Positions 37,454-50,729 of a stretch of DNA of 64,000 bases are shown one piece after another. The translations under genes and the position numbers were made by a program. The first letter of the stretch is position 1. Each line of letters begins with the position of its first letter. The notes under the pieces are model-generated. The model was given only the letters and a program-made list of their open reading frames with translations, searched no databases and was not told the DNA's origin. The DNA comes from Anoplolepis gracilipes (Eukaryota > Arthropoda > Insecta > Hymenoptera > Formicidae), in assembly GCF_047496725.1 (NCBI RefSeq), contig NC_132982.1:9326501-9390500 (forward strand). Direction: 5' to 3'.

Positions 37454-37849
37454 CACTCAAAAAAATAATCTTGCAACTTCGACAAAAATTTTCTAGGTGT
37501 AAAAAATTAACTGAAACAGATTAATTATTAGCAAATACTGTGATACTGCATATATTTTGCACTTGATCGATTTAAATGATAGAGACAGAATTTATATCCG
37601 TACTATTGGTGTAATTTAGACAGAAAATTTGTCTGCGATGCCTATCTCTAAGGCCTATTGTCAAAGACAATTATATTTGTGATTAATATTTGGCAATAAG
37701 ATGTAAATTTTCTAAAGGTATTGCTACAATATTGCTGCTATAAATTCTACACGTTACAAACAATATTCTAACAGATAGAAAGAGTAGCGCTAAATTTTAA
37801 TTGAGACATTTAGAAATCTATCTACATAAGTAAAATATTTTTTTGAGTG
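37454..37849 (-). mobile_element. MITE family A, copy 6
   Basis: Full-length reverse-oriented copy of about 396 bp with CACTCAAAAAAAT and ATTTTTTTGAGTG termini, flanked by TG on both sides (37452-37453 and 37850-37851). Confidence 0.85.
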
Positions 37850-39925
37850 TGTCCTTTTTCTTTTCGTGTGTATTCTGGTATGTATTTTGTAAACGATGTA
37901 TGAATGCAATTTTTTTATTTTGCCATTAGCTATTAAAATTTCGTTCCGCTGCGCACGCGAATTATATTTAACTTAATATACAAGCCTAAAAAGCTACTTT
38001 CTATTGTAAGCCTGGGAACAAGTTCTCATTCAAATAATTCGCTTGACTTCGCGTAGGCTTTATGCAAGCCAATCTCAAAACATAGTTAAAATTTGTACTA
38101 CAAAATATAATATCAGCATTCAAAAAATACATACAGAATTTTTCAGAAAATAATACTATTGTTGTACATATTTATTTTAATTTGTGCTTGAATTTTTACG
38201 GAAATCTAAATTAACAATATCTAAATGATTATAATTTTGGTAGATTTCTAAAACATTCTACTTGATTGAATGATATATAATGAAGATAAATTGATTGAAT
38301 GATATATAATGAAGATAAATTCGACAGAATAGTGTGTGGGACAGCCGGTAAAATTGTGCTTTGTATTGGACACAACTAGTCAAATGACAATTGATATTTT
38401 CGATTAAATTATCGCGATGTTAAAATAAATACACAATTTGCCAATTATTCTATGAATTTTTGATACGTAAGCCGTATATTTTATTTTCTGCACGTTGCTA
38501 ATCTTACTAGGTCAGCTCACTCCGGTGAGGTTTCTTAACGAAAGGCAATCAAGTACCGCTGCAGACAGAACCCACAAGAAATGCGATTTTCATAGTCTGT
38601 AATCGCGCGACCGTCAATGAAAAACATCGTGAGATCATGAGGAATGTGTGTTGATGAATAAATAAAATAGAAATTATTATCACTTAAAACACAGAAAAAT
38701 CCAAGATGACTTTTAAATGCTAGCGGAAGTTAATCAGAAAGAGAGATAGAAATGTGTCTTTTTCAAAAACATTGTTAAAAAGTCAAAGTTAATTGATTTA
38801 AAAGTATAATAAGAAATTGCCAATTAATTAATAAATACAAATACAAAAACACGTGGTAATTTTGTATCTTATCGACAAAGTTAAAAAAAAATTAAAACTA
38901 AATCTGCGTATAGTTGTGAAAATTAATGCTGACAAGTTACATTTTGTAATTGATTTGAAAAAAAAAAAAAAAAAAGAAATAGATACTGATAAGCAACATA
39001 TAATATTTTTAATGAATCGCGTTTTCTCGATGAAAAAAATTTAAGATGAAACGTTGATGAATTTCATGGTCAAAGATTATATGTCAAAAATCCGCTTTAA
39101 TCTCATTGTCAGTTGCATGAGAAAGATAAATCTCGAGTATTTTAATGGATTAGATCCATGATTAACCTGAGATAAATCTCTGCACTCGTGTATCACTTTC
39201 TAAGAGACGTTGCCAATGTTGAAAATAATATATATAATAATAATAATACAACGTTGAAAATGAAAGAATGCCGTAAAGAATAAAATAAAAAAAGTAAGAT
39301 TTGATTTTATAAGAATTTTCACATCAATTTGCGTACAAATTATTAATAATATTTTAATGTCAATTCAATTTATCCCCTCTAACATAAATAAACATCTCCG
39401 TACATTTATGCCTAATTGACATTTAATCCTCAAACTGAACACGTGGGTCTTTCGTGTCCGTGTCATTTTTATATAAAACATCTATGTTTCCAAATCTTAA
39501 TTTAACAAATAACAAAAATATAGTATTTAAAAATATTTTTTCCTTAACTCTACTACATAAACTTTTAGTTTAAACTTAAAAGAAGATGTATAAAAATTTT
39601 TTTAGTATTTTTTTAAGTAATTTTAGAGTAGAAAAATTAACTCGGACTTCAGTTATCCACGCGTTCAGGATTACGGTGCTAAAAGAACCTGTTCAATTTG
39701 AGGGTTAATCAACGAAATTCTGCATAAACTTTGAGTCTAATATTTCGCAAATTTTAGTCAGAAAAATATTTTATTAAATCTATGACATCTCGATATATTA
39801 TGCTCGCACTCCATCTACGAAATATATACGTAGCCATTCATCAAATTAATGTATCATGGATCGCTAGTGTTTAATGTAATGTTCAGCTCTTTTTGAAACT
39901 CAAGAATAATGTAAGAGACACTTAC
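37850..39925. other. AT-rich non-coding DNA
   Basis: Apart from the 29-bp tandem repeat at 38262-38319 and a GC-richer patch at 38500-38650, nothing is recognised. An A run lies at 38961-38975. Confidence 0.35.
38262..38319 (+). repeat. 29-bp exact tandem duplication
   Basis: The unit starting TTGATTGAATGATATATAAT occurs twice head to tail with no mismatch, which points to a very recent event. Confidence 0.9.
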
Positions 39926-40189
39926 AATTAATGTAAAATCGCTGTAAAATAAAAGTATGGATTAGTTCCCCATTTCGAAATCGGGGAACAACGTTGTCCA
40001 TCCGGGATTGAAAAGTAAAATCCACAATGATATATTTCTGAAGATAGACACGACGATAGTACCAGTAGGTCAAATTCACGCTTGACCTGAGTTGAACAGA
40101 TAGCCATGTATCAAGCGCCGCTGCTTCCGGATGCTTGTGCAACGTCAGGAACAGGGAAGCAAAATGAAAGAAGTGATAATTATGGATGT
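39926..40189 (-). CDS. Probable internal exon, unrecognised protein
   Basis: Minus-strand segment of 264 bp between an acceptor (CTACAATTAGTTTTGTCAG) and a strong donor (TTAATT/GTAAGT). Only one of the three frames is open: two leading bases, 87 codons, one trailing base. The peptide is hydrophobic and aromatic-rich, beginning IHNYHFFHFASLFLTLHKHP and including EAAALDTWLSVQL and VNLTYWYYRRVYLQK. It reads like a folded helical domain, loosely reminiscent of RUN-type domains, but I cannot name it with assurance. The frame continues open on both sides to 40253 and 39900, so the alternative is a chance 117-codon frame. Confidence 0.4.
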
Positions 40190-41114
40190 CTGACAAAACT
40201 AATTGTAGCAGAGAAACGAAATCACTCGAGTAAATTGTTACAAATAATTTCACATTTTTATTTTTTGATGAATAACTGAGAGAGATTTATTTTTTAATAT
40301 CTTTGTTTAAAAAACTTTTAATTAAATAGCCAATGACCTTTATTAATTACTTGTCTCTCTTTACTGAATATTTTATTTTTATAATTATATATACATAACT
40401 TGTTCGAGAAGTCCAACTCTTGTAGCTTCAAAGATAAAGATGTTCTTATAATTCTTATTGAATTATAATATATATTTACCCTACATATCGGAGAAAGTGA
40501 TAGAGATATCACTTTATATTTGTAAACTGTCACTTAAGGAATTTATTTTACAAACAATGGTAATTATACAAAGAATGGTAACAAAATAAATAAATCTGTC
40601 AGCGATCTATGTACGTGTATCTCCGACATTCTTCTTCGAGCCACTTCTCACGCTATAGAAAGCACAGAGATGTGAAGCACTTTGCCTTGAAATTACACTA
40701 TACGTAACAAAGGATTAATTTATGCACGTGATATCTATCATTGTGCGGCTCTATGATCTTACGTAAAGTAGAACCTGTAATTCTCTGAGAAAAGCGGATG
40801 ATCAAAAGGGAACGTAAAACGCGTATATTATACACATAATGCTTATAATATCTGTGTGAATGCGGTTTCGCATCGCGATGTCTTTCTGCACGAGATTGTG
40901 ATTGTGTTTATTACGTAAGAAATTCTTTCTTCTGCGAAAAAATGATCTATCGGTAAATGTGTCATGGCGATAATCTATCTCCTTTTGTGTTTTAATACGT
41001 GTATTATATTCTTAAGAAACTAGAGATTGATGAAATGCTGTCTATACTGAATATGATTAAACATTTCTGTATTAAGTTTTAGAAGAATTTATAAATTGAT
41101 AAATTAATAAAGTA
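40190..41114. other. AT-rich non-coding DNA
   Basis: Would be intron or flank of the minus-strand exon at 39926-40189. A GC-richer patch at 40600-40960 shows no coding frame. Confidence 0.35.
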
Positions 41115-41493
41115 CGCTAAAAAAAATATTTTGCTAATGTAGATAGATTTCTAGAGGTCTCAATTAAAATTTATCGCTACTTTTTCTATCTGTTAGAATA
41201 TTGTTTGTCACGTATAAAAGTTATAGCAGCAATATTCTAGCAATACCTTTAGAAAATTTAGATTTTATTGACAAATATTAATCACAAATATAATTGTCCT
41301 TGACAATAGGCCTTAAAGATAGACATCGCAGACAAATTTTCTGTCTAAATTACACTAATAGTACAGATATAAATTTTGTCTCTGTCATTTAAATTGATCA
41401 AGTGCAAAATATATGTGGTATCACAGTATTTACTAATAATTTATCTGTTGCAGTTAATTTTTTGCACTAGAAAATTTTTGTTGAAGTTGCAAG
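41115..41493 (+). mobile_element. MITE family A, copy 7 (right end lost)
   Basis: Starts CGCTAAAAAAAATATTTTGC and matches the family up to GTTGAAGTTGCAAGG at about 41493, where similarity stops. The terminal ATCATTTTTTTGAGTG is missing, so the right inverted repeat has been deleted or replaced. Confidence 0.8.
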
Positions 41494-44400
41494 GCAATTT
41501 CTCTCTCGATCTAAACTTATCATAATTAAATTGCAATCAGTATTTGAACATTGTATATTTATGTTGAGCGAACCTGTTTATCAAAGAAAGCTGAATACTT
41601 GGATATTAATTATAAGTATAGTGTATAAATCACTTGATCTTGTCGGAGCAATGTAATATCATGTTACACTATATTATCAAGCGAAAGTTATATCCCTCCT
41701 ATAATCCAAGTTACGCTTTATAAGTTTTATATATATATATATATATATATACATATACTCGTCTTCGATTTCTATTTATTAATTGTTATTATATTATTTT
41801 ATTAGAATTATATTGACTTTTTGTAAATTCAGTTCTTTTATAAAAAAAATATCCTTTATAAAGAGATCATTTTATAAAACGCTAAGTCTTTTTAGAAAGA
41901 GACTAAATTACAGGAAAAGTTTGTAATGTATATATATATATATATATATATAAAATCTGTTAAATATTTTTATGATAGAAGAAATAAAGGCCAAGTCACA
42001 CGTCACACATACACGAACCCACACACACATAAGGTGCATGAATCTCACGTATGATGATATATAAATGTTATTAAACGACCGTATGGAATTCGAGAGGAGA
42101 ATGACCGACATGTCATACTTTGCTGCCGGAAATTAATTAGACTTAAAAAGTTGTCGGAGCGACATCGTCATTAAAGTGGAACAAGGTGTCGCCCTGCCGT
42201 TACAGTGTGACCTACAGGTCCAGACTGTTTTCTGCTTTATAAATAAAAAATCCAAATAACTAACGGCATTTTTTTCTATTAAGTAATTTTTTTTTTTTCA
42301 TTAAGTACAACGTTGCGAAACCTAGAATTTAACAGTCATGACAAATAATAAATTAACTTCTTTCAGATCTTTGATAAATAGAAATTAATTTTAGAATCAT
42401 TTTTCTAACATGATTTTGTTATTTGATATTAATTAACATTCATGAAAAAGAGTTTGTGACTAATCAAATATATTTTTTTATGTTCTGATGAGCATAATTA
42501 TTTTAAAAAACTTTGATAAACTTTTTAATTGAATCAGTGATGAAGGTTTTTATAGATGCAAAAAACATTTATTTCTACTATATTAATAAAAAAGAATCGA
42601 AAAGCATTATATATATGTTTGAAGATATTATAAACTCAAACATTTTTTCGTTTTTTTTTTTTAAATTCTTTTGAATAAAATTGATTAAATTTACAGTTCT
42701 TGTTGTACACTAAAGAAGTTACTATTAAAATCTTCGTAAAAAAAATATAGCTCTCACGATAAAAGTATACAGGAAATAAAAATGGATATTAGAAATAGCG
42801 ATGAAAATTATTTCCCTTGCATGCATGGACAGCTGCAATTACAGTCTCTTACAGTTAAGGTCAACAGAAAAAGACGAAGGTCTTGTCGGTCCAGTTTGCC
42901 GCGTTAGATCTTCTCGCCAATAGATCTACTCTAGTCGCTCTCGGAGAGAAGATGCATCTATAGTGCATGGTAATGGCCAAGCCTACGCCCATCTTACACA
43001 TGGAATTATATACCGTTACATTATTTATACTACATTTTGCTCACGAATAAACCATTATGCTACCGATTATTATTGCTTAATAATCGTTTTTTTTTTTTTT
43101 TAAGTATAAAACTTGTTGCAGATATGAAATGTATCTTTTAAAATTATTTGTAAGATTTTTAATCATTGGAGGATAATCATCATTATAAAATGTAAAAAAT
43201 CAGTATAAGTTATAAAATATAAAAAAAACATATAAAAGAAATAAAATGCGACAGTTTAAAATATGTAATTACATTAAATATTATTAGTAATATATGTTAA
43301 ACAATATATATAATTTACATAAATATATTTTATTTATATATAATATATAATATGCTCAACTTTATAAATTTAATTTTATTTAGAATTTTTTTAAATGGCT
43401 TTAGGTACGCAAGATTATATTACGAAAACATGACTCATGAAAGGAAGGGGGCAATTATGTGTATTATTTTTATTCCTTTTATTCTTTGTTAAAATTCCGT
43501 CCATTGTACCACATTTTTTCTATTTTCTTTTTTTAGGACACCTTTTTTTAATTCGTAATATTAATATTTAATTAAGTTTAATTCCATAATCTCAAATATG
43601 AGTAATTTCAATTAATTTCTTAAAAATGTGCAAAAATAATTGGGTCAAGAATTATTATAAAATTTCGATTACCAAGAACAGGAACTCTACCATCTACCAT
43701 GGAACTCTACCCTACTTTATACCTACTGCGGGAACATCTGACACCAAATGCAATCTGAGGAATAGCAACAGATTTCGCATTATCTCTTTCTGTACAGTTC
43801 AGTTAGATAATTTATATTGTATTATTTTGTAGAGAGAGATGTATGCACTATTTGGTTCACATTTATTTATAACAATATTCTTGCAAAATTTTGAGAGCTT
43901 GTACAAAACTTGAAGAGACTCACAGGTTTTTTTTGTACAAGAATTAAATATAGGAGAATTCCTTAAAGTATGTATAGAATTCAGTGCATTGAGATATCAT
44001 GAATATATCAAAGTTAATTATTATTTCGCACAGTTGTTAAAATATAGCTTAAGTTATAAAGTAATTATCTGAATCCATTTATGAATAAATATATATTATA
44101 AAAAGATAAGTTTAAAAATAAAAATTTCAAAATTGTAGATCATTAACGCTAATTTTCACATAATGATAATTTACTTATGAAATAAAGATAGATATAAGTT
44201 TAAAATGTATAAAATATTTATCAAAGCAATCAAATGATTATTCAACTTCTATGAAAATAATTAGAGAAAGTAACATATAATTATTAATATTCAAAAGATA
44301 TAATATGAAAACAATTACAGCATAACTTTGAATGTATTATTAATATCTGTGATGCTTTCTCTGATTGTGCTATTATAAAAACTACATAATTATTCGATTT

Positions 44401-44627
44401 TAAATTTATAAAATTTCTGAAATAAATTTTAGTATTTTACCTACAGAGTTTTACAAAATTAATCAGTCGATCAACTTTTATAATTATTTATATATTATTT
44501 ATTTTCAGGACAGGTATAGTGGTACATTTTACTACATGCTAATATGTCAGAAGATATAATAATAATTTAATTAGTACGAAATTATTAATTTTAAAAGCAG
44601 AATATATCTATTTTATTATCGGACATC

Positions 44628-44667
<40 letters not shown>

Positions 44668-44880
44668 GATGTAATGTTAAAAGAAAATTTATGTTTAATT
44701 GAATTTACTTTTTTATTAAATTTTTATTGAAAATTATATTAATTGAAGAATAGAAAAAAAAGACGACGTCATAACAATGAAAAACTGATTAAGCATTTAT
44801 TATTTATTTTGCTTTTCATTTAGCTATATATATTTAGATATACATATATATTTAGCTTTATGTGTTTTATATAGTAATTT
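41494..44880. other. AT-rich DNA upstream of RING1/Sce
   Basis: (TA)n tracts at about 41730-41750, 41930-41952 and 44631-44661. A GC-richer patch at 42780-42990 is possible regulatory DNA. No coding exon supported; a non-coding first exon of the downstream gene could be hidden here. Confidence 0.35.
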
Positions 44881-44986
44881 AAAATTTACAGTTGGCAGCT
44901 GAAGTGGCGCTGACTGTCCTTAGAGTTTGTGTGCGAGCAGTTGGACACTCTGGAGCGGTCTGATACTCCGATTGACTTTGGTCAAG
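44881..44986 (+). promoter_or_regulatory. 5' UTR / promoter-proximal region of RING1/Sce
   Basis: The AT-rich upstream changes at about 44885 to GC-richer sequence leading to the start codon. TTTACAG/TTGG at 44885-44895 is a usable acceptor, so a spliced 5' UTR exon further upstream is possible. The frame upstream of ATG 44987 stays open from about 44927 but has no earlier ATG. Confidence 0.4.
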
Positions 44987-46814
44987 ATGGCATCGGCGGA
45001 ACAAGTCGGCCTCAACAAAACATGGGAATTGTCACTGTACGAGTTACACCGCACACCACAGGATGCGATCACCGACAATACAGAAATTGCGGTCAGTCCG
45101 CGAAGTTTGCACAGCGAACTCATGTGCCCGATTTGCTTGGATATGTTAAAAAAAACTATGACCACCAAGGAGTGTTTGCATCGTTTCTGCTCCGACTGTA
45201 TTATTACAGCTTTAAGGAGTGGTAACAAGGTACATGCTCGATATAAACTTGTAATTTAATATTCTATGAACAAGGCTACGTATTTTCTGTAAGAAAAATG
45301 TTCGATTCGTCAATTCAATATCAATTTTATATATCTTTGTTTGTAAAGCTCACAACACTGTATACAATGCGATATGTCAGTCCATTTCTGTCTAAATCTG
45401 AGAATATATTGTATGTATTCTGCTAAAAGTATATATTATTAATTTTACAAAGAGTATCGACAAAATTGTATTTTTTACAAGAATTTTATCCTAACGTTAT
45501 ATATATTTTTTCATTCAAACTAATGACATTTTATTATAGAGTAAAAAATAAAGTTTAGCGTTATATATAAATTTAATAAATTTTATTTTTCATATTTTAG
45601 TATACTGTTTGTTTCTACAACAGTTTTTATGATATTTGCAGGAATGTCCCACCTGTAGAAAGAAATTGGTTTCCAAACGATCTCTTAGACCAGATCCAAA
45701 CTTTGATTTGCTAATTTCCAAAATCTATCCAAGCAGAGATGAATATGAGGCCCATCAGGAACGAGTTTTGGCTAAATTAAATAAATCACATTCACAAGCT
45801 GCACTTGTTAATTCTATTACAGAGGGTATTAAGCTACAAAGTCAGAATCGTCCTCAACGTTCGAGAAAGAATGCCAACGAATCTGAAAATGCAAGTAACG
45901 CAACGTCTTACAACAATACGCCAAATGTTAGCGCACCTACAACACCAAATCCATCCACAAATGTAGCAAATCAAAGTGATTCTTCTCAGAGTGCGACAGG
46001 ACCTTTGAATAGTGGAGGTATGATTAATAATCTTCAAAATATCAATATCATACATTTCTCATCCTGCAATTAATCTAACAGTCTTTGATGAGACTACAAT
46101 TTGTAAAGATATTTTTAATATATCTGTTACTTTTATGTATGTTTATCTAGGAACAACATCTAGAAACTCCACTACACCATCACCGAACCCTGCAAATCAA
46201 ATACCGAAAGCACCGAAACGACAGAAAAGTTTTCAAAATTCTGAAAATGACTCTTCCAGTGCTGAGGCTGAGACTGGTGGTGGTGACTCTATGGTTGACA
46301 CAGAAGGCGAAGGTCCTAGTGAACCTTTAATGCTTAATGAAATTGAACTTGTTTTTAAGCCACATCCTACAGAAATGGCAGGTGATAATTCTTTAATAAA
46401 AGCACTGAAGGAAAACAGTATTCGGTACATAAAAACAACAGCAAATGCCACAGGTAAAATATTTTGCAAAATTATATTATTAATTAAAAAGAAGACAATT
46501 TTCTACTAGAAATAAATATGTCAAATATACTACAACTAAAAACAAGGAACACAAATCTTCTTTTAACTAAGACTAACAGATATCTTGTTTTTGTAGTGGA
46601 TCACTTGAGTAAATATTTGGCGATGCGTTTGACGTTAGATCTGGATACTGAATTGTCAGAATCAGATAGGTTATTAAATTTCTGCATCTATATCGCACCT
46701 TCACCGGGACAACTTGTGGTATTAAGTGGTTCACAAACGTTACGGCAAGTGAACGATAAATTTTGGCGTGTCAATCGACCCTTGGAAATGTATTATTCGT
46801 GGAAAAAGACCTAG
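44987..46814 (+). CDS. Sce: E3 ubiquitin ligase RING1/Sce (Polycomb PRC1)
   Basis: Four coding exons at 44987-45229, 45642-46017, 46151-46453 and 46597-46814, with GT/AG introns of 412, 133 and 143 bp in phases 0, 1 and 1, giving 379 residues. Starting at MASAEQVGLNKTWELSLYEL, the N-terminal part leads into a C3HC4 RING finger with Cys47, Cys50, Cys63, His65, Cys68, Cys71, Cys83 and Cys86, followed by KKLVSKRSLRPDPNFD, typical of RING1/RING2. A Ser/Thr/Asn/Pro-rich linker (about 150-262) separates it from the C-terminal RAWUL ubiquitin-like domain (about 268-375) that binds Cbx/Polycomb and RYBP proteins. In the nucleus, family members monoubiquitinate histone H2A within PRC1 together with a PCGF partner. 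Length lies between vertebrate RNF2 and Drosophila Sce. The start is the first ATG in frame and gives the family N-terminus. No break or missing residue is seen. Confidence 0.97.
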
Positions 46815-47092
46815 GGAAGGCCTCGAAAATATCAATCTGACGGGAACTAATCGCGCTTTGTTCCAAAGACGAGAACGAATTATCTTTATTATATGATAGT
46901 ACAGTGGAATACATTAAGTGTAAAAAAGCACATATCATTAATGTATTCTGCCGTACTTTTAATATTATTTGATTCACAATAGTAAGACATGTTCTTCATA
47001 GTCATCGACAATAGTGCAATTTTTACATCTTCAAAATTGGTTGCCAGTAATCTGTTTGTGTTAAATAAAAGTTGGAAGACAACTGAAATAAA
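46815..47092 (+). other. 3' UTR of RING1/Sce with polyadenylation signals
   Basis: After TAG at 46812-46814, AATAAA hexamers lie at 47064-47069 and 47087-47092. The UTR is otherwise AT-rich. Frames on the opposite strand here are chance. Confidence 0.55.
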
Positions 47093-50000
47093 TATCAAAC
47101 TGATTTAAGTGGCATTGCATACATCCTGATATTTTGAATGTGAACTTTATGCACTTACATAATAACATATTTCATATAAAAGCATTATCAACTAAACATT
47201 TTTTATTAAAATTAGGTGATTAGTATATCATATAATTATATTTTCATTTATAATATATTTAATATATTAGAATTATTTATTCATTCATAATGTTATATAA
47301 TTTCAACATATTACGTTTTTTAGAATAATTAATTTCAAAATAAAAATTATTATAAAAATTTATGTCTAAAAGGAAATATGATAACTTTGCAATATTCTGT
47401 ATATTGCATTATTAACTAACTGTATATACTAAGGGACCATTAAAAAGTAGCAGTTTATAACATTGATATAAAAAATAAATAATAGAAATTTATTCAGTGA
47501 TAAAAAAGTTCTGAAAAATATTAAATCGTTTTCTTTTAATAATATAAATTGCAAAATGTTTCAGACAATTAAAATATTCTATTATATTTATATGGCAGAA
47601 TATGCTCTCTAATATTTTGAATATATATATATATATATATATATAAATTTATATTCAAATTGAATTTTAAATTAAAAACTTGTGAAAACTGTCTTGTATA
47701 TAAATCGTAGAATTATTGCCAACAATTTTGCAATTTTGATATTAAAAGAATTATTTCAATTTTAAAAAGAAATAAAATAAATATATTTATATTATATCAA
47801 TATTAAAAAAACATTGAGTTTAAGTCAATGTTATCAGTTAACTCAGTTAATTTGCACTCACAAATAGACATATAACTTCCAGGATGTACAAAGGTCGCTT
47901 AAATTTGAATTAAACCAACAGATAAATGTGTATATGAAGCTTATAGCAGAAATGCAATTAGCATGTCACATCATACTGAAAAATAATCTACAGAAATCAT
48001 ATACGTTTATAACATATATTTGCACATATTCATACATATTATTCCATCATTCAATAGTCTCATACAATAGTCATCAACTTATTTTAAACAACTCACAATC
48101 ATATTGTGGACCATTCTGTATAGTTTACAGAAAAAAATAAATCTATGTATATACGGATATTTAACAGTTTATCTAAAGTACAGTGTGCATACCAAATCTT
48201 GAAACAATTTGAATTTAAATATGAGTAAAAACTAGAAAATGCTACGTTCAACATATTTATATCAATTTGTTCTCATATTTAAATTGTCTTCCAAGATTTG
48301 ATGCATGAATAATACAGGATGAGTCATTAAAAATTATTCTTTATAAATCATACTATCCTAAGATAATCCTTTATAAATCATATCCTAAAAATTACCCTTT
48401 GTAAATCATTATTCTAAAATTTTTATTAAAAAAATGGGTAAGTATTACCAGAGTTAGCCATGTATGTACATACATTGAAATAAATATTTTTTGATTGTGA
48501 TCAATCATGTTTGTTAATATGATTAATAAAATACACCGAAAATTGTCTTTTTGATTCATGAATTAATAAATATAGCTGTAAACCTTGGTTAATTGCTGTT
48601 TATGTTTGCTGAAAATGTATGCAATCATATGTATTTATTAATACAGTGTATTTTATTAATCTATATTATTGAACATGAGTAGTAACATTGAAAAAAATTA
48701 TTCTGATGCTCTGATGTATTTTGCAAGAGAAAAAAAAATTGATTTAACATATGATTTCTCTCTCTTCTGATATCTATAGTAATTCAGTATGATATCAATG
48801 GAGAACAAGAGAGAATAAGACGTAACTTATTTTTAATAAACAAGTGATAACTTAAACATTTTGAAAATAACTCACAGTCAAGCTCGTTGGAACAGGCATT
48901 AGTAAATGAATTATTTATCAAATATGCAATATCTTATAAAGTAATCTCACTCTTTTTCATTATGATATTTGCTGAGTTTTTCACGGAATAATCAGCAGAA
49001 TCGATTAATAATTATTTTTATACAAGTACAGCATTGTACCTGTAATTCCACATCTTATTTTTTAATGTGCTCTATTTTTTTATACAAATTGATTTATTTT
49101 ATTATTCTATGTTTGAAAATATTAAAGTAAATTAAGCGATTTAAAAAAAAACAGTGAATACTTTACAAAATATTACATATTTTTTTACATGTTAAAATAA
49201 ATTATAAAATATCTCAAAATATTAATTTTTTAATTTTTATTGATTGATGATTATATATATTTATATGTATTTTTATTATATCTTATACACATAACAAAAA
49301 ATAGCAGAAAAAGCAAATAAAAAAGTGCATACAAAATATTACATATTTTATTATGTAATATTCTGTACGTACGTAAATGTGGGTGTGTTTTTGTGCATAC
49401 CTAAATAATACATTAATCATAAATTAACGATAATAAAATATAAATATTGAAAGTAGGTATTAAAAATCTCATATTGTTCAGAATTGTTATATTTTATATA
49501 CCTATACGATTGCAATTAGGAATTAATTGACTAGAACAAACTTTTTGACATACTGTTATAAAACTCACTTTTGATAAGACAAATGTGTCTATTTACGCGA
49601 CGCTAGCATTCCCCTGCTTGGAAGTTTTGTTTCCGCTGTCGTTAAAGATACATGGAATTCGTCTTTACCCTGGTAGATGGAATAATCGATAAGTGCCACC
49701 CTATTGTATGTCCCCTTAGATTTCCACCGAAGCGAAAACAATACGTATACCTATCGGCCTTTTGAAAACATATCAATCTGTTATTCAACCATAAACTGCA
49801 GAAATTTTCCTGATTTAATTAAGTTATTAATTTATCATTTAATTAATTATTTATTATTTAATTTATTATTTATTTATTATTAATTTATTATCTAATAATT
49901 TATATGTTTGATCGATTTTAAGCTGCAAATTCTCTCGTTTCTGTATATGTATGCATATGCTTGTGATTATTATTGTTATATGACAGATTTGCATGATATA

Positions 50001-50729
50001 CACTATACACAAAACAATTTTAAGAGAATCAAAGAAACGAATACAAACAGAAATATTGTAAATGAGTGTTGCAAATTTTCAGCTTGTCATATAGAATTTA
50101 CAATTAGATTAACCACGTGTATTTTTTGCACTTAATTAATTATTCCAGCAGCGGTACTCGTAATAGTACACTAGTTAATTACAGTATAACATCATATGAA
50201 CTAATGATCGCGGTTCCTAATTAGCGCTCCGGAATGAGTACTGAAGTGAATTCTATCTCGCGGCTATGCATATTAACTTGAACAATACTCAATCTATATA
50301 CCGTTAATTGCCATGTTTCTTACAAGCAGAAGAATGCAATAGATCATTGCACGGTTTTAATGTTGTAACGAATTTCTAATTAATCTCTGCTAATAATCAT
50401 ATAAGAATGTCGAGGCCGATCCAACTTTGAAGAAAAATAATAAACAAAAGATTTACTTTTTTAAAGCATAAAATTATAAGTCACATATGTATATAGTAAT
50501 ATCATAAATTATACCTTTAATAATTTAATTTTTTTCGTGATACAATAAAATTGCATTTTAATAGATGCTCTATCAGAAACATATGATCTTATGCTGAGTT
50601 TTTAAATTATTTTTACTTTATATAAGTATTATATTTATGTTATTAATTTTATATATATTTTATTTTACGTTTTTATTTTTATTATTTTTATTATGGTACA
50701 CTTTCTCGTTAATTGACAAGTATCATGAG
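47093..50729. other. AT-rich intergenic DNA
   Basis: Contains a (TA)n tract at about 47623-47645, three imperfect repeats of a TTTATAAATCAT-type 30-bp unit at 48338-48405, and GC-richer patches at 49560-49750 and 50150-50300. No exon supported. Confidence 0.4.

Noticed and set aside
44920..45228. 102-codon minus frame opposite the RING exon
   Set aside because: Shadow of the RING1/Sce exon 1, whose frame carries the full C3HC4 signature.
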